A stretch of DNA of 64,000 nucleotides from Candidatus Phytoplasma oryzae (GCF_003263355.1 NZ_JHUK01000002.1:49483-113482), one strand, 5' to 3'. Numbered from the stretch's first letter, positions 18,648-29,710 are shown. Translations and numbers: made by a program. The notes: generated by a model from the sequence alone, not told the origin.

Positions 18648-21176
18648 ATGTCAAATAAAACAAAAACAAAACAAAAATCCAAAGAAATTTATTTAAAAAA
18701 TGGAGACAATAAATTTCTGAATAATTGCGGATTTATTAAGAAAATAGATATCAAAACAGAAATGGAAAAATCTTTTTTAAGTTATGCTATGAGTGTAATT
18801 GTATCCAGAGCTTTACCAGAAATTAAAGATGGTTTAAAACCTGTTCAAAGAAGAATTTTATACGGAATGAAAGAATTAGGAGTTTATAATCATTCCAGTT
18901 ATAAAAAAGCGGCAAGAATTGTGGGCGATGTAATGGGTAAATTTCATCCGCATGGTGATAGTAGTATATATGAAGCAATGGTAAGAATGGCACAAAATTT
19001 TAATTATCGTTATCCTTTAGTAGATGGACATGGTAATTTTGGTTCTATAGATGGAGATGCTGCTGCTGCTATGCGTTATACAGAAGTAAGAATGTCTAAA
19101 ATAGCAATGGAAATGATTAAGGAGATAGAACAAAATACAATTGATTTTGTTAATAATTATGATAATAGTGAAAAAGAACCAATAATTTTACCTACTAGTT
19201 TCCCTAATTTACTAATCAATGGTTGTTCTGGTATTGCTGTTGGCATGGCTACTAATATTCCATCTCATAACTTAGGAGAAGTAATAGATGCTGTATTAGC
19301 ATATATAGAAAATAAAAATATCACAATTACAGAAATCATGAAATATATAAAAGGTCCTGATTTTCCAACTGGTGGAGAAATTTTAGGTTCTGATAACTTA
19401 AAAGAAGCTTATGAAACCGGAAGAGGAAAAATTTATATTAGAGCTAAAACAGATATTATTAAATCTGAAAAAAATAGATATTCCGTTATTATTACTGAAA
19501 TTCCTTATCAAATTAAAAAAACAAGTATTATCGAAAGAATTGCTTTTTTAGCTAAAGAAAAAATTATTGATGGTATTACCGATTTGAGAGATGAATCTTC
19601 TAATAAAAAAGGAATTAGAATTGTTATAGATCTAAGGAAAGATGTTAATCCAAAAGTTTTTTTAAATAATTTATATAAACATTCTCAAATTCATATTTCT
19701 TATAACTTTAACATGATAGCTTTAGTTAATGGTATTCCGCAAATAGTTAATTTAAAAAAAATTATTCAAGAGTTTTTTCTTTTCAGAATTGAAGTTATCA
19801 ATAGGCAAAAAAAATTTGAATTAAAAAAAGCTGCAGATAAAAAACACTTGATTGAAGCTTCCGTAATAGTTTTAAATGATATAGATAATGCTATAGAATT
19901 AATTAAAAAATCTGAAAATATTCCAAATGCAAAAGAAAAATTAATAAAAAAATATAATTTTGATGAAATACAAAGTAAAGCTATTTTAGAAATGAGTTTG
20001 CAAAAAATTACAAATTTAGAAATAGAAAAAATTAAAAAAGAAGAACAAATTCTTATTAGTAAAATTGCTGAATACGAAAGTATAATCAATTCTCAGAATA
20101 AAAAAGAAAAAATATTAAAAAAAGAATTATTAGAAATTAAAAAAAAATTTCAAGATAAAAGAAAAACTATAATTAATAAAAAACAAGAAATTTTAGATAT
20201 ACCAAATGAAGATTTAATAGAAGAAGAACATATTCTGATCACTGTTACTAACAAAGGTTATGCTAAACGTTTGAATTTGAATACTTATAAAAAGCAAAAT
20301 AAAGGAGGAAAAGGAGTTATTGGTATTACAATAAATGAAGATGATTTTGTAGAACATTTTATTATAACTTCTACTCATGATTATCAATTATTTTTCACTA
20401 ATAAAGGTAAAGTATACCAATTAAAAGGATATCAAATACCGGTTTTTTCTCGACAATCAAAAGGAATACCATTGATAAACTTAATTCCTTTAGAAAAAGG
20501 TGAATTTTTAACTTCATTAACAAGTATCAAAAATTTCAAACAAATAGAAGGTTTTTTAGTATTGATTACTAAAAAAGGATTAATAAAAAGAAATGCAATT
20601 CAAGAATATGAAAATATAAGAGTAAATGGAAAAATAGCATTTGTTCTAAAAAATGATGATGAAGTATTATCGGTTTTAAAAACTTCTGGAAATCAAGATA
20701 TTATTCTTGCTGCTTCTAACGGGAAAGCCATTCGTTTTAATGAAAGTTCTATTCGTAAAACATCCCGTATGAGCACAGGCATTATAGGTATGAGAATTTT
20801 ATCAGAAGATAATATTATTGGTTCAGCCGCAGTTTCTACTCCTGAACAAGATATTTTAGTTTTAACAGAATTCGGATATGGTAAAAAAACAAAAATTAAT
20901 GAATATCGAAAACAAAAAAGAGGAGGAAAAGGAACAAAAACTTTAAAAATAACCAGTAAAAATGGTAAATTAGTTTCCTTAAAAACAGTTTTACCTCAAG
21001 AAGATCTTATATTAATTTCTGATCGTGGAAAAGTTATAAGAATGGAAATTGATAAAATTTCTACTACTAAATCAAAAGTAGCTCAAGGAAATAAATTATT
21101 TAATTTAGATAATAACCAAAAATTAGTTAATGTAGTTGTTGTAAAAGAAAAAATTAAAAAAATTTCTGATTTATAA
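18648..21176 (+). CDS. gyrA: DNA gyrase subunit A
   Basis: DNA-cleaving subunit of gyrase. An N-terminal extension of about 25 residues precedes the core. The winged-helix region has [13 protein letters not shown] (the quinolone-binding patch, with Ser and Glu at the usual resistance sites) and the catalytic Tyr in RYTEVRM (Y144). The C-terminal beta-pinwheel carries the GyrA box as QKRGGKG, which marks this as GyrA rather than ParC. The 842-aa length is normal. AAGG lies before the ATG. Confidence 0.97.
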   Translation: MSNKTKTKQKSKEIYLKNGDNKFLNNCGFIKKIDIKTEMEKSFLSYAMSVIVSRALPEIKDGLKPVQRRILYGMKELGVYNHSSYKKAARIVGDVMGKFHPHGDSSIYEAMVRMAQNFNYRYPLVDGHGNFGSIDGDAAAAMRYTEVRMSKIAMEMIKEIEQNTIDFVNNYDNSEKEPIILPTSFPNLLINGCSGIAVGMATNIPSHNLGEVIDAVLAYIENKNITITEIMKYIKGPDFPTGGEILGSDNLKEAYETGRGKIYIRAKTDIIKSEKNRYSVIITEIPYQIKKTSIIERIAFLAKEKIIDGITDLRDESSNKKGIRIVIDLRKDVNPKVFLNNLYKHSQIHISYNFNMIALVNGIPQIVNLKKIIQEFFLFRIEVINRQKKFELKKAADKKHLIEASVIVLNDIDNAIELIKKSENIPNAKEKLIKKYNFDEIQSKAILEMSLQKITNLEIEKIKKEEQILISKIAEYESIINSQNKKEKILKKELLEIKKKFQDKRKTIINKKQEILDIPNEDLIEEEHILITVTNKGYAKRLNLNTYKKQNKGGKGVIGITINEDDFVEHFIITSTHDYQLFFTNKGKVYQLKGYQIPVFSRQSKGIPLINLIPLEKGEFLTSLTSIKNFKQIEGFLVLITKKGLIKRNAIQEYENIRVNGKIAFVLKNDDEVLSVLKTSGNQDIILAASNGKAIRFNESSIRKTSRMSTGIIGMRILSEDNIIGSAAVSTPEQDILVLTEFGYGKKTKINEYRKQKRGGKGTKTLKITSKNGKLVSLKTVLPQEDLILISDRGKVIRMEIDKISTTKSKVAQGNKLFNLDNNQKLVNVVVVKEKIKKISDL

Positions 21177-21227
21177 AAAATATCATTTTAATAAACTAAA
21201 ATAAGAATATTAATAAAATATTACATT

Positions 21228-21707
21228 ATGAAATTATATAAAAAACAAATAATATTATCTATAATTTCTGTCTCTGCATTTGATACAAAAAAAATAGGTT
21301 ATAAATTTGCTCATTTTTTTTTAAATCACAAAGAATTCAAACAAAAAAAAAATATCATTTTATTAGAAGGTTGTATAGGTTCAGGTAAAACTACTTTTAT
21401 AAAAGGAATAGCTAAAAAATTAGGCATTACAAAAAATGTTAATAGTCCTACTTTCTTTTTATTAAAACATTATCCAGGAAAAAATATTCAATTATATCAT
21501 TTAGATTTATATAAAATATTACAATTTAAAAGAAATGTTATTTTGACTATCATTGAAGAATTAACAGAAGATATTGAATTAGGTGATATGTTAGTAGTAG
21601 AATCTACTCAAAATATTTTGTCTTTTTTTCCAAACTGGAATTTTAAAATAAAGATTTATTTACTAGATATTAAGAATAGAAAAATTTTAATAGAAAAAAA
21701 TGAATAA
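21228..21707 (+). CDS. tsaE: tRNA t6A biosynthesis ATPase TsaE
   Basis: ATPase that drives turnover of the TsaB-TsaD complex making N6-threonylcarbamoyl-A37 on tRNAs that read ANN codons. The 159-aa protein has Walker A GCIGSGKTT, the family motif NSPTFFLLKHY, and HLDLYK. Length is normal. It stands first in tsaE-tsaB-tsaD, 51 nt after gyrA, with no clear ribosome site. Its targets should include the split tRNA-Arg(UCU), which has U36-A37. Confidence 0.93.
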   Translation: MKLYKKQIILSIISVSAFDTKKIGYKFAHFFLNHKEFKQKKNIILLEGCIGSGKTTFIKGIAKKLGITKNVNSPTFFLLKHYPGKNIQLYHLDLYKILQFKRNVILTIIEELTEDIELGDMLVVESTQNILSFFPNWNFKIKIYLLDIKNRKILIEKNE

Positions 21708-21743
21708 AAAACTGTTATCAAAATAACAACTTAAAAAAGATAT

Positions 21744-22331
21744 ATGAAAATTAAATCAATAAAAGATAAAGAAAAAAAATACCTTATTTTAGATATTTCG
21801 ATTAAAACAAAATTAATTATTTTAGCTACAAAAAATAAAATTATTGATATGATAAAATTTTCTATATCTAAAGAATTTGTAGAAAATATAATACCTTTCA
21901 TTCAAAAAATAATACATAAAAATAATATAAAACTAAAAGACTTAAATGGTATTATCGTAGGACAAGGACCAGGTGCTTTTATAGGTATTCGTATAGCTGT
22001 TTTAACTTCTAAAATTTTATCAATAGGTTTAAATATTCCTTTATACAAAATTAGTAGTTTAATTCTTTTATCTAGTGGTCATATTAATAAAAATAATATT
22101 ATAACACCTAAAATATATGCTTATAATAATCTTTATTATGGGATTAGCTTTCAAAAAAATAAAATAATTTTATCCGAAAATATTTATAATAACTCTGTTT
22201 TAAACCGATTTAGTAATCATTTATTATTAGATCTAAATAATATAAAAATATCTTTATTACAAACTTTTTTTTATATGAAAAAAGTACTTAATCCTCATTT
22301 TTTAAAACCGAAATATTATGATATAAATTAA
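21744..22331 (+). CDS. tsaB: tRNA t6A biosynthesis scaffold TsaB
   Basis: Inactive paralogue of TsaD that dimerises with it. The 195-aa protein keeps the ASKHA-fold motif VGQGPGAFIGIRIAV near residues 70-85, the best TsaB hallmark. The C-terminal half is shorter and less conserved than in E. coli (231 aa), typical of Firmicutes/Mollicutes forms. It sits between tsaE and tsaD. Confidence 0.9.
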   Translation: MKIKSIKDKEKKYLILDISIKTKLIILATKNKIIDMIKFSISKEFVENIIPFIQKIIHKNNIKLKDLNGIIVGQGPGAFIGIRIAVLTSKILSIGLNIPLYKISSLILLSSGHINKNNIITPKIYAYNNLYYGISFQKNKIILSENIYNNSVLNRFSNHLLLDLNNIKISLLQTFFYMKKVLNPHFLKPKYYDIN

Positions 22332-22361
22332 AAATAAATTATTAAAGGATTCTTTTTCATT

Positions 22362-23354
22362 ATGAATATTTTATCTATTGAAACAAGTTGTGATGAAACT
22401 AGTGTCGCTGTAACAAAAAATGGGAAAACAATTTTATCAAATATAGTTTTTTCTCAAATTCATTATCATAAAAATTTTGGTGGAGTTGTACCAGAAATAG
22501 CCGCTAGAAAACATTCAGAATCAATCACTATTATCTTAAAAAAAGCATTAAAACAAGCTAATATAAAAGAAAAAGAAATTGATCTAGTTGCAGTTACAGA
22601 AGGACCTGGTTTAATTAGTTCTTTGCTTGTAGGAATAAACGCAGCTAATACATTTGCTTATATTCACAATAAACCTTTAATAGGTATTAATCATTTAATA
22701 GGACATATTTATTCTGCTCAAATAGAAGAAAATGAATTAAAATTTCCAAATTTAGCACTTCTTATTTCCGGAGGTCACACAGAACTATTTTATATCCAAG
22801 ATCATTTTAAAATTCAACATATTGGTTATACTTTAGATGATGCAGTAGGAGAAGTTTATGATAAAATTGCTAGAAGTTTAAAATTAGAATATCCAGGAGG
22901 TCCTATAATAGAAAAATTAGCTAAAAAAGGAAAAGATGTTTATAATTTTGTTCGACCTTATTTAAAAAATAAAAATTTAAATTTTAGTTTTTCTGGTTTA
23001 AAAAGTAAAATTATTAATTTTATTTCTCAAAAACAAAATTATAAAGAATTTATAAATGATATATGTTGTTCCTTTCAAGCTAGTATTGTTGATGTTTTAT
23101 TAGAAAAAACCAAAAGAGCTTTTAAAAAGTTTCCTGTAAAACAATTAATAATTGTAGGTGGAGTTGCATCAAATAAATTTTTAAAGAAAAAATTTCTAAA
23201 AAATCTAGATTTTTTAGAAATAATAGTACCTAAAAAGGAATATTGTACTGATCAAGCAGCTATGATTGGTATTGCTGCTTATTATAAAAATAAATTTTTT
23301 CAAAAAGCACAAAAAAAATATAATTTAAAAGGAAACGCAAATTTATATTTTTAA
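22362..23354 (+). CDS. tsaD: tRNA N6-adenosine threonylcarbamoyltransferase TsaD
   Basis: Transfers the threonylcarbamoyl group from TC-AMP to A37. The 330-aa protein has [13 protein letters not shown] at the N-terminus, [12 protein letters not shown], the metal-binding HLIGH (H-x3-H), LISGGHTEL and a C-terminal [10 protein letters not shown]. Length is normal. AAAGGA lies 13 nt before the ATG. TsaC/Sua5, needed to make the TC-AMP substrate, is not in this window. Confidence 0.96.
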   Translation: MNILSIETSCDETSVAVTKNGKTILSNIVFSQIHYHKNFGGVVPEIAARKHSESITIILKKALKQANIKEKEIDLVAVTEGPGLISSLLVGINAANTFAYIHNKPLIGINHLIGHIYSAQIEENELKFPNLALLISGGHTELFYIQDHFKIQHIGYTLDDAVGEVYDKIARSLKLEYPGGPIIEKLAKKGKDVYNFVRPYLKNKNLNFSFSGLKSKIINFISQKQNYKEFINDICCSFQASIVDVLLEKTKRAFKKFPVKQLIIVGGVASNKFLKKKFLKNLDFLEIIVPKKEYCTDQAAMIGIAAYYKNKFFQKAQKKYNLKGNANLYF

Positions 23355-23397
23355 AATAAACCAATTATCTTTAATTTCATTTTAAATAAATTAAAAA

Positions 23398-23443
23398 AAT
23401 AATAGTTATTTTAATGAAAAAAATAAATAATTATTATTTTTTT
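23398..23443 (+). terminator. Rho-independent terminator after tsaD
   Basis: AATAATAGTTATTT (23398-23411) pairs with AAATAATTATTATT (23425-23438), with one G-U pair and a 13-nt loop, followed by a run of T residues. It ends the gyrB-gyrA-tsaEBD or tsaEBD unit. Confidence 0.6.
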
Positions 23444-23529
23444 AATTTGAAAATTTAATCTATTTTCAAAAAAAATAATTCAAACAATTATTAATTGTAA
23501 TTATATATAAAAATGGATAAAATAAAAAA

Positions 23530-25158
23530 ATGAAAAATATAAAAAAAATTTCTAACTTTATCAAAACTATAATACAAAAAGATTTAGACAAAAAAAAATA
23601 TAATAAAATTATTTTAAGATTTCCTCCAGAACCGAATGGTTTTCTACATTTAGGGCATGCTCGTGCTATTGTTATTAATTTTGAATTATCACTTTTTTTT
23701 AAAGGAAAAGTATATTTAAGATATGACGATACAAATCCTAAAAATGAAAAACAAATTTATGTAGATGCTATTTTAAAAGATATAATTTGGTTAGGTTATA
23801 AACCAACAAAAATAACTTTTGCTTCAGATTATTTTCCACAAATGTATAAAAAAGCTTTAATTCTGATTAAAAAGAATAAAGCTTATGTGGATGATTTAAC
23901 TACAGAAGAAATTAAAATTTATAGAGGTAATATCGTTCAAAAAGGAAAAAATTCTCCTTACAGAAATCGTACGATGGAAGAAAATTTAGCTTTATTTCAA
24001 AAAATGAAAAAAGGTTTCTTTACAAAAGGGTCGAAAGTCTTAAGAGCTAAAATTGATATGTCTAATCCTAATATTAATTTAAGAGATCCTATTTTATATC
24101 GTATTTTAGACGATTTTACACTAAAAAACAAACATTGGTTTATTTTTCCTTCTTATGATTATGCTCACCCTTTGGAAGATGCAATAGAAAAAATAAGTCA
24201 TTCTTTATGTTCTTTAGAATTTGAAGATCATAAACCTTTATATAATTGGATTCTACGAGAAACAGAAATTAAAAATCCTCCAACTCAAATTGAATTTGGT
24301 CGTTTAAATATAAGTCAAACTTGTTTAAGTAAAAGAAATTTAAATTTATTAGTTCAATCTTCTTTAGTAAAAGGATGGGATGATCCTAGAATGCCTACTT
24401 TAACAGGATTAAAAAAAAGAGGTTATACGCCAGATTCTATTAAAAATTTTATTCTGGAAGCTGGTGTAGCTAAAAATAATACTAGCGTAAAAATAGAAAT
24501 GATGGAATATTTTTTAAGAAATGATCTAAAAAATAAATCTAAAAAAGCTATGGCTGTTTTAAATCCTTTAAAAGTTACAATTTCAAACTATCCTGAAAAT
24601 AAAATAGAATTTTTAAAAGTTCCTTTTTATCATAATCCTATTTCAGGAGAAAGAAAAATATTTTTCTCCAGACATATTTTTATCGAAAAAGAAGATTTTT
24701 TTATTAATAAACCAGATGAGAAATATAAAAGATTATTTTTAAATGGAGAAGTCAGACTATTAAACGCTTATTTTATTAAAGCTTATAAAATAATAAAAGA
24801 TGATAATGATAATATAATAGAAATTTTAGCTAAATATGATGAAAGAACTAAAAGTGGTACAGGTTTTAACGAAAGAAAACCTAACGGTACTATTCATTTT
24901 GTAGAAAAAAATACTGCCAAAAAAGCTATTTTTAACTTTTTTCAACCTTTATTTATGCAAGAAAATAATTTTGATATTCATAATTTTAATCATAACTCAT
25001 TAATTAAAAAAAAATCTTTTGTAGAAAGTGCTTTAGAAAAAATAAATAATTTAGAAAAAATTCATTTTATGAGGCATGGTTATTTTAATCTAGAAAAAAA
25101 AGAAAAAGAAATTTTTCATTTTAACGAAATTGTTCCTTTAAAAAAAACCTATAAATAA
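23530..25158 (+). CDS. glnS: Glutamine--tRNA ligase
   Basis: Charges tRNA-Gln directly. The 542-aa protein has the class I HIGH motif as PPEPNGFLHLGHA, then YDDTNP, the GlnRS-specific FEDHKPLYNWIL, RLNISQTCLSKRNL (KMSKS equivalent as LSKR) and GWDDPRMPTLTGLKKRGY. These favour GlnRS over bacterial GluRS, which has FEDTD/IEDTD. The C-terminal half is the anticodon-binding beta-barrel domain. Most bacteria instead make Gln-tRNA by GatCAB; a GlnRS here suggests that this lineage does not need that route. Confidence 0.93.
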   Translation: MKNIKKISNFIKTIIQKDLDKKKYNKIILRFPPEPNGFLHLGHARAIVINFELSLFFKGKVYLRYDDTNPKNEKQIYVDAILKDIIWLGYKPTKITFASDYFPQMYKKALILIKKNKAYVDDLTTEEIKIYRGNIVQKGKNSPYRNRTMEENLALFQKMKKGFFTKGSKVLRAKIDMSNPNINLRDPILYRILDDFTLKNKHWFIFPSYDYAHPLEDAIEKISHSLCSLEFEDHKPLYNWILRETEIKNPPTQIEFGRLNISQTCLSKRNLNLLVQSSLVKGWDDPRMPTLTGLKKRGYTPDSIKNFILEAGVAKNNTSVKIEMMEYFLRNDLKNKSKKAMAVLNPLKVTISNYPENKIEFLKVPFYHNPISGERKIFFSRHIFIEKEDFFINKPDEKYKRLFLNGEVRLLNAYFIKAYKIIKDDNDNIIEILAKYDERTKSGTGFNERKPNGTIHFVEKNTAKKAIFNFFQPLFMQENNFDIHNFNHNSLIKKKSFVESALEKINNLEKIHFMRHGYFNLEKKEKEIFHFNEIVPLKKTYK

Positions 25159-25199
25159 ATAAATCATTTTAAAAAAAGAATAATTTATGGTAAAAATTA

Positions 25200-26303
25200 A
25201 TGAAAAATAATATAAAAGTAATTATAAAAAATTCATATGAATTAGAATTACAAGAAAATGCAAAAAAAGGAGATATTATTAATTTAAAAGAAAGCATTAA
25301 ACTAAACATGGATATAGTGCAAAAAAATATTCATGATCAAGAAAGAAAAAAAATAGAAGATTTTTTTAAAAAAGAAAAAGAAGAAGCTTTAAAAAATTTT
25401 CAAAATCAAAAAAAATTAGAAATACAAAAAATAATATATGAACATGAAAAAAATAAAATGAAATTAGAAAATGAAAAAAATCAAGAAATTTATCAATTAA
25501 AACTAAATAGAAGTTATTTAAATAATAAATTAATCGGAGAAAAACTAGAAAAATGGTGTGATAATGAAATTCAAAATCAAATGTTAATTTTAAATGATAT
25601 AAGTTGGCATAAAGATAACGAAATTATTAAAGGTAGTAAAGCAGATTTTATATTTAAATTATATAGAAATAAAGAAAAAAAAGAAGATGAAATTTTAACA
25701 TCTGCTATTTTAGAAATGAAAAGTGAAATAAAAAATATAGATTTTTTTAAAAAAAAACAAAAAAATGAACAATATTTTAATAAATTAAATATAGATCGTC
25801 AAAATAAAAATTTAGAATTCGCCCTTTTAATAAGTGAACTAGAATATGATCAAGAAAATGATTTACCAATTAAAAAAGTTCAAGAATATGAAAAAATGTA
25901 TATTATTAGACCTCCTTATTTAGTTACTTTTTTAAATATTATTATCGCTTTAGCCCGAAAAAATAAAGAATTAATTTATCAAATAAAAAGAAAAAAACAA
26001 GGTTTTAAACAAGAAAAAGAAATAAGAGAATTATTTGAAAATATGAAAAATAAAATTTTAAATAATTATTTAAAAAAAATAGAAAAAAATTTAAACGAAA
26101 TTATAAAAGAAAATAAAAACATAAAAAAAACAGCAGAAAATATTTTATCATCATATCAAAAAATAGAACATAAAACTCAAATAATTTTAGCACATCATTT
26201 TAAATTTTTAATTAAAAAAATAGAAAATTTCCAAATAGAAAAAATTATTAAAAAAATAAATCAAAATAAAGAAATAATTAAAAAATATCAAAAAAAAGTA
26301 TAA
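25200..26303 (+). CDS. DUF2130 family coiled-coil protein with nuclease-like core
   Basis: Function unknown. In the 367-aa protein, residues about 40-105 are a charged coiled coil. A core follows with GEKLEKWCDNEI, KGSKADFIF (D149) and LEMKSE (E172, K174), then RQNKNLEFALLISEL, the DUF2130 pattern. The spacing of Asp and E-x-K resembles the PD-(D/E)xK nuclease fold. The C-terminus is a second coiled coil. It has no signal peptide, so it should be cytoplasmic. It follows glnS by 41 nt and may be cotranscribed; no ribosome site is clear. DUF2130 assignment is from memory of the family pattern. Confidence 0.75.
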   Translation: MKNNIKVIIKNSYELELQENAKKGDIINLKESIKLNMDIVQKNIHDQERKKIEDFFKKEKEEALKNFQNQKKLEIQKIIYEHEKNKMKLENEKNQEIYQLKLNRSYLNNKLIGEKLEKWCDNEIQNQMLILNDISWHKDNEIIKGSKADFIFKLYRNKEKKEDEILTSAILEMKSEIKNIDFFKKKQKNEQYFNKLNIDRQNKNLEFALLISELEYDQENDLPIKKVQEYEKMYIIRPPYLVTFLNIIIALARKNKELIYQIKRKKQGFKQEKEIRELFENMKNKILNNYLKKIEKNLNEIIKENKNIKKTAENILSSYQKIEHKTQIILAHHFKFLIKKIENFQIEKIIKKINQNKEIIKKYQKKV

Positions 26304-28093
26304 TATTTTTAAAAAATTAAAAAATTTATCAAAAAAATAAAATAAATAATTAATAAAAAGCAAAAATGAATATTTATAAAAAAAACGATTATCAACATAA
26401 AAAAAATTTTAAAAAAAATATTATTTATTTTTTAGTTATTTTTATAAATACAAATGATAAGATTATTTTGCTTTAATAATTTTAAGATAATATATTATTT
26501 TGAAAAAAAAAGGTTATAAATAATATTATTATGTTCAAATCTAAAAATAGTTTGTTTATTTTTAATAAATTATTATATTTAAAAATAATTTTAGTTTTAT
26601 TTTTTTATTAATGAATCACTATTTAGATAAAAATAAAATTTTTGGTTTTTATGATGAAAAAAAATAAAGATATTTTAATATCATCAAAATAACAAGAAAT
26701 TGACAATAACTCAATAGAAGAAGTTAATTTAATAATAAATAACCAAAACAAAACAGAAGAAAATAACAAATTAATAATGAACCAATATAAAGATTTTTTA
26801 AATGAATTAGTTTATGGAAACACTATCTAAAATAATATATTTATATTCGCAAAAATAAATAATTTAACCTAAACAATAACAATACAAAATCTTAAATGAT
26901 TCTAAAAAATTTTTTTAAGCAAATTAAACAAAGATTCATTAAAAATCATAAAAGCCATAAATAATTTAGTAGAAAATAAACATTATTTTAATAATAATCT
27001 AATAACAAATATTATAAACATATATACGGAAACATTGCCGCTAAAACATTAGAAAGTTCCTGCTCATCTATATTAAAACATTATCTATTAGATGAAAATA
27101 TTATCAGACAAATTTATTCTGCTATAATAGAACAATCTCCTGGAATAAAACCTGTTCATCAAATTTTGAGATAATTGAAAATAATATTAGATAATTATTT
27201 TATAATGGATAAAATTTTATATAACAATTTTATTTTATTTAAATTAAAAAAATAACACAATGAACAATTTAATAAAAATATAATAAAAAAACTAAAAAAT
27301 GTATTTAAAAACTTTTTAACTTTAAAAAAACTTCTAAATAATAATAATAAATATTACTTATAAGTATTTTATTTTTTTATTAATTAAACATATTAAACAT
27401 TTTAAAATATTCATTATAATATATAACAAATAATGAAAAAATAATAGAAAATATAATAAATTATGTTGTTTTATTAAATTGAAAATTTACTATATTAATC
27501 ATTTTATTTTTTTAAACAAACAATATTTTGTTTAAAAAAAATAATTGAAATATTTATAATACAAAATATAATCATAATGTTATAATTCTATTTTTAAAAG
27601 AATTGAAAAAAATTTAAAAAATTTAATTATTACTATTTTATTTACATTCTGACAAAATTATTTTTTTATATCAAATTATTTTAAATTTAAGTCAATTTAA
27701 AAATAAATAGTCAATTGTTAATCAAAGCAACAATAAAATTAAAAAAAATAAATTATATGTAAAAAGATTTATAATATTACATTTTATTTTTTTAAAAATA
27801 TATTATTTTATTTTATAATATTGTTATTTTATATTTTTTTAATTTTAATTAATACTTTCATACTTTTAAATAATCGTATATTTTTATTTATTTTATCTTA
27901 TTCGTTATTTTATATTTTATAATTAAAATGAATTTTTATTAATATATTAATAAAAAAAGTTTTTAAAACTATTTTTGAAATAGATCCATATAAAAAAATA
28001 ATAACCATATATAATATATATTATTTATTTATATAGCTATTATATAAAAATTAAACATTTTTTATAAAAAAAATATTTTCAAAATTTAAAAAA
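26304..28093. other. Decayed intergenic stretch
   Basis: About 1.8 kb without an intact gene. Short broken reading frames occur on the plus strand between 26366 and 27174 (described separately). The rest, 27175-28093, is nearly pure A/T with no structure I can name. Confidence 0.5.
26530..27174 (+). pseudogene. Remnant of a secreted-protein gene or genes
   Basis: At 26530-26610 a 26-residue frame MFKSKNSLFIFNKLLYLKII.. resembles the start of a phytoplasma signal peptide and then stops. Downstream are disrupted frames, including an Asn/Glu-rich stretch (about 26700-26830) and an open piece 26998-27174 containing YGNIAAKTLESSCSS and IIEQSPGIKPVHQ, which reads like real protein. I do not recognise the parent. 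Stops and frameshifts separate the pieces, so it looks dead. Confidence 0.3.
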
Positions 28094-29710
28094 TTATTCT
28101 AATAAATTTAAAATTCTTTTTCGACAAGTAAAAAAAGTTGGAATAAGCATAGCAACAAATGAAATTAAAATAGAAAAAAATGCTAAATAAGAAAAAAAAG
28201 TTATATTTCTCATCATACAAGAAACAACAAAATATGGATGAAAAAATAAGGTATAAAACCTTAAAAAACGATAATATTGATCTTTATTTTGTGGATATTT
28301 AGATTTTAATAACATCGATATTGAACTAGATGATATTTTTGACATATCTAAAAATGTGAAAATATTTACATCAAAAAAATGATTAAACATAAAAAAAAGG
28401 AAAATGGATGTTATAGTTACAAGAATAAAAGCAAAAATAAAAGCTTCTAACAAAAAAATCTTAATAACATTAAAAGTATTACAACCTAAAAGTCGTAAAG
28501 TCCCTATTTCTTTTTTTTTCAAACGTATGCAAGCGTTGAAATAAAGAAAAATCATAAACACAGGAAAAATAAACAAAATAAATAATATTACACAACCTAC
28601 TTTTTTTTCATCTGCTATCCAACTTTTAAAATATAAATAAAAAGAATACAAAATATTTTTGTTATTATAAAAAGCATATTTAGATACGCCAAATCCTAAA
28701 GTAATAATATTTAGTGATAACGCTAGACAAGAAGTAACTAAAACAAAAAATAAAAATTTTTTTTTAAGCCATAAAGATTTAAAAGCTATTTTCCAACGAA
28801 AAAGAAAACTTAAATAACTTTTTGAAATTCTAAAATCATCATCTACAAAAGAAATATTTTCTAATTTTGAAAGTTTAGTAGCAACAAAATTTTTGTTTTG
28901 TATTTCTTTTTGTTGAATATAATCTTGATTAAATTGATTAGATTTTATTTTTTCTAATATCTCAGGAGTAATAACAGTACCAACTGCAATTTCATTTTCT
29001 TTTGATTCTAACTGAACATCTTTTTTATCTTTGATACGAGAAATATCAACTTCCATCACACCATATTTCATTTTAATAATACGATCTGCATATTTATAAG
29101 CATTTTGTTCATCATGCGATATAACAATAACTAATTTTTCTTTAGATAATTCTTTAAATTTATTAAAAATTTTCAAACTTGTCAAATTATCTAAATTAGA
29201 AGTAGGTTCATCTGCAAAAATAATTTTACAATTTTTTACTAAACCACGAATAATAGAAATTCTTTGTTTTTGACCACCTGAAAGTTCACTTATCCTTCTA
29301 TTTTTAAAAGAATAATCTAAACCAAACTCAGATAATAATTTATCCACTAATTGTTCATTTGGTTTTTGACCTTGTAAAACAAAAGATAAATTAATGTTTT
29401 CTATAACATTTAAATCATTAATTAAATAACATTCTTGAAAAATAAATCCAATCATTCCGTTTCTATAATGATCTAAAGATTTTAAATTTAATTTAGTAAT
29501 AGAATTATTAGCAACAAAAACTTCACCTGAATATTTATCTTCAATACCAGCTAAAATATTAAATAAAGTAGTTTTTCCAGATCCCGATTCTCCTAAAATA
29601 AAAATTAATCCTTTTTTAGGTAAATTAAGAGAAAAATCTTTCAAAGCATGTACATTATTTTTAGATATTTTAGTAACATAATTCTTGTTAATTTTTTTTA
29701 ATCGAAACAT
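28094..29710 (-). CDS. ABC transporter, ATPase fused to FtsX/MacB-type permease
   Basis: The single chain has an N-terminal ABC ATPase: Walker A GESGSGKTT, signature LSGGQKQR, Walker B IIFADEPTSNLD, and an H-loop His in VISHD. About 90 linker residues follow, then four predicted membrane helices. A cytoplasmic segment KKKEIGTLRLLGCN between helices 2 and 3 is typical of the FtsX/MacB fold. Such proteins work as dimers, often in export or mechanotransmission; the substrate is unknown. I chose the ATG at 29710 (538 aa) because AAAGA lies 9 nt upstream; a TTG at 29719 is directly next to that site. A paralogue of the same layout lies at 57021-58613. Confidence 0.85.
   Translation of the reverse strand: MFRLKKINKNYVTKISKNNVHALKDFSLNLPKKGLIFILGESGSGKTTLFNILAGIEDKYSGEVFVANNSITKLNLKSLDHYRNGMIGFIFQECYLINDLNVIENINLSFVLQGQKPNEQLVDKLLSEFGLDYSFKNRRISELSGGQKQRISIIRGLVKNCKIIFADEPTSNLDNLTSLKIFNKFKELSKEKLVIVISHDEQNAYKYADRIIKMKYGVMEVDISRIKDKKDVQLESKENEIAVGTVITPEILEKIKSNQFNQDYIQQKEIQNKNFVATKLSKLENISFVDDDFRISKSYLSFLFRWKIAFKSLWLKKKFLFFVLVTSCLALSLNIITLGFGVSKYAFYNNKNILYSFYLYFKSWIADEKKVGCVILFILFIFPVFMIFLYFNACIRLKKKEIGTLRLLGCNTFNVIKIFLLEAFIFAFILVTITSIFLFFMFNHFFDVNIFTFLDMSKISSSSISMLLKSKYPQNKDQYYRFLRFYTLFFHPYFVVSCMMRNITFFSYLAFFSILISFVAMLIPTFFTCRKRILNLLE

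Noticed and set aside
26366..26476. 36-residue plus-strand frame before the decayed locus
   Set aside because: Lys/Asn-rich, no ribosome site and no recognisable content; likely chance in A/T-rich DNA.
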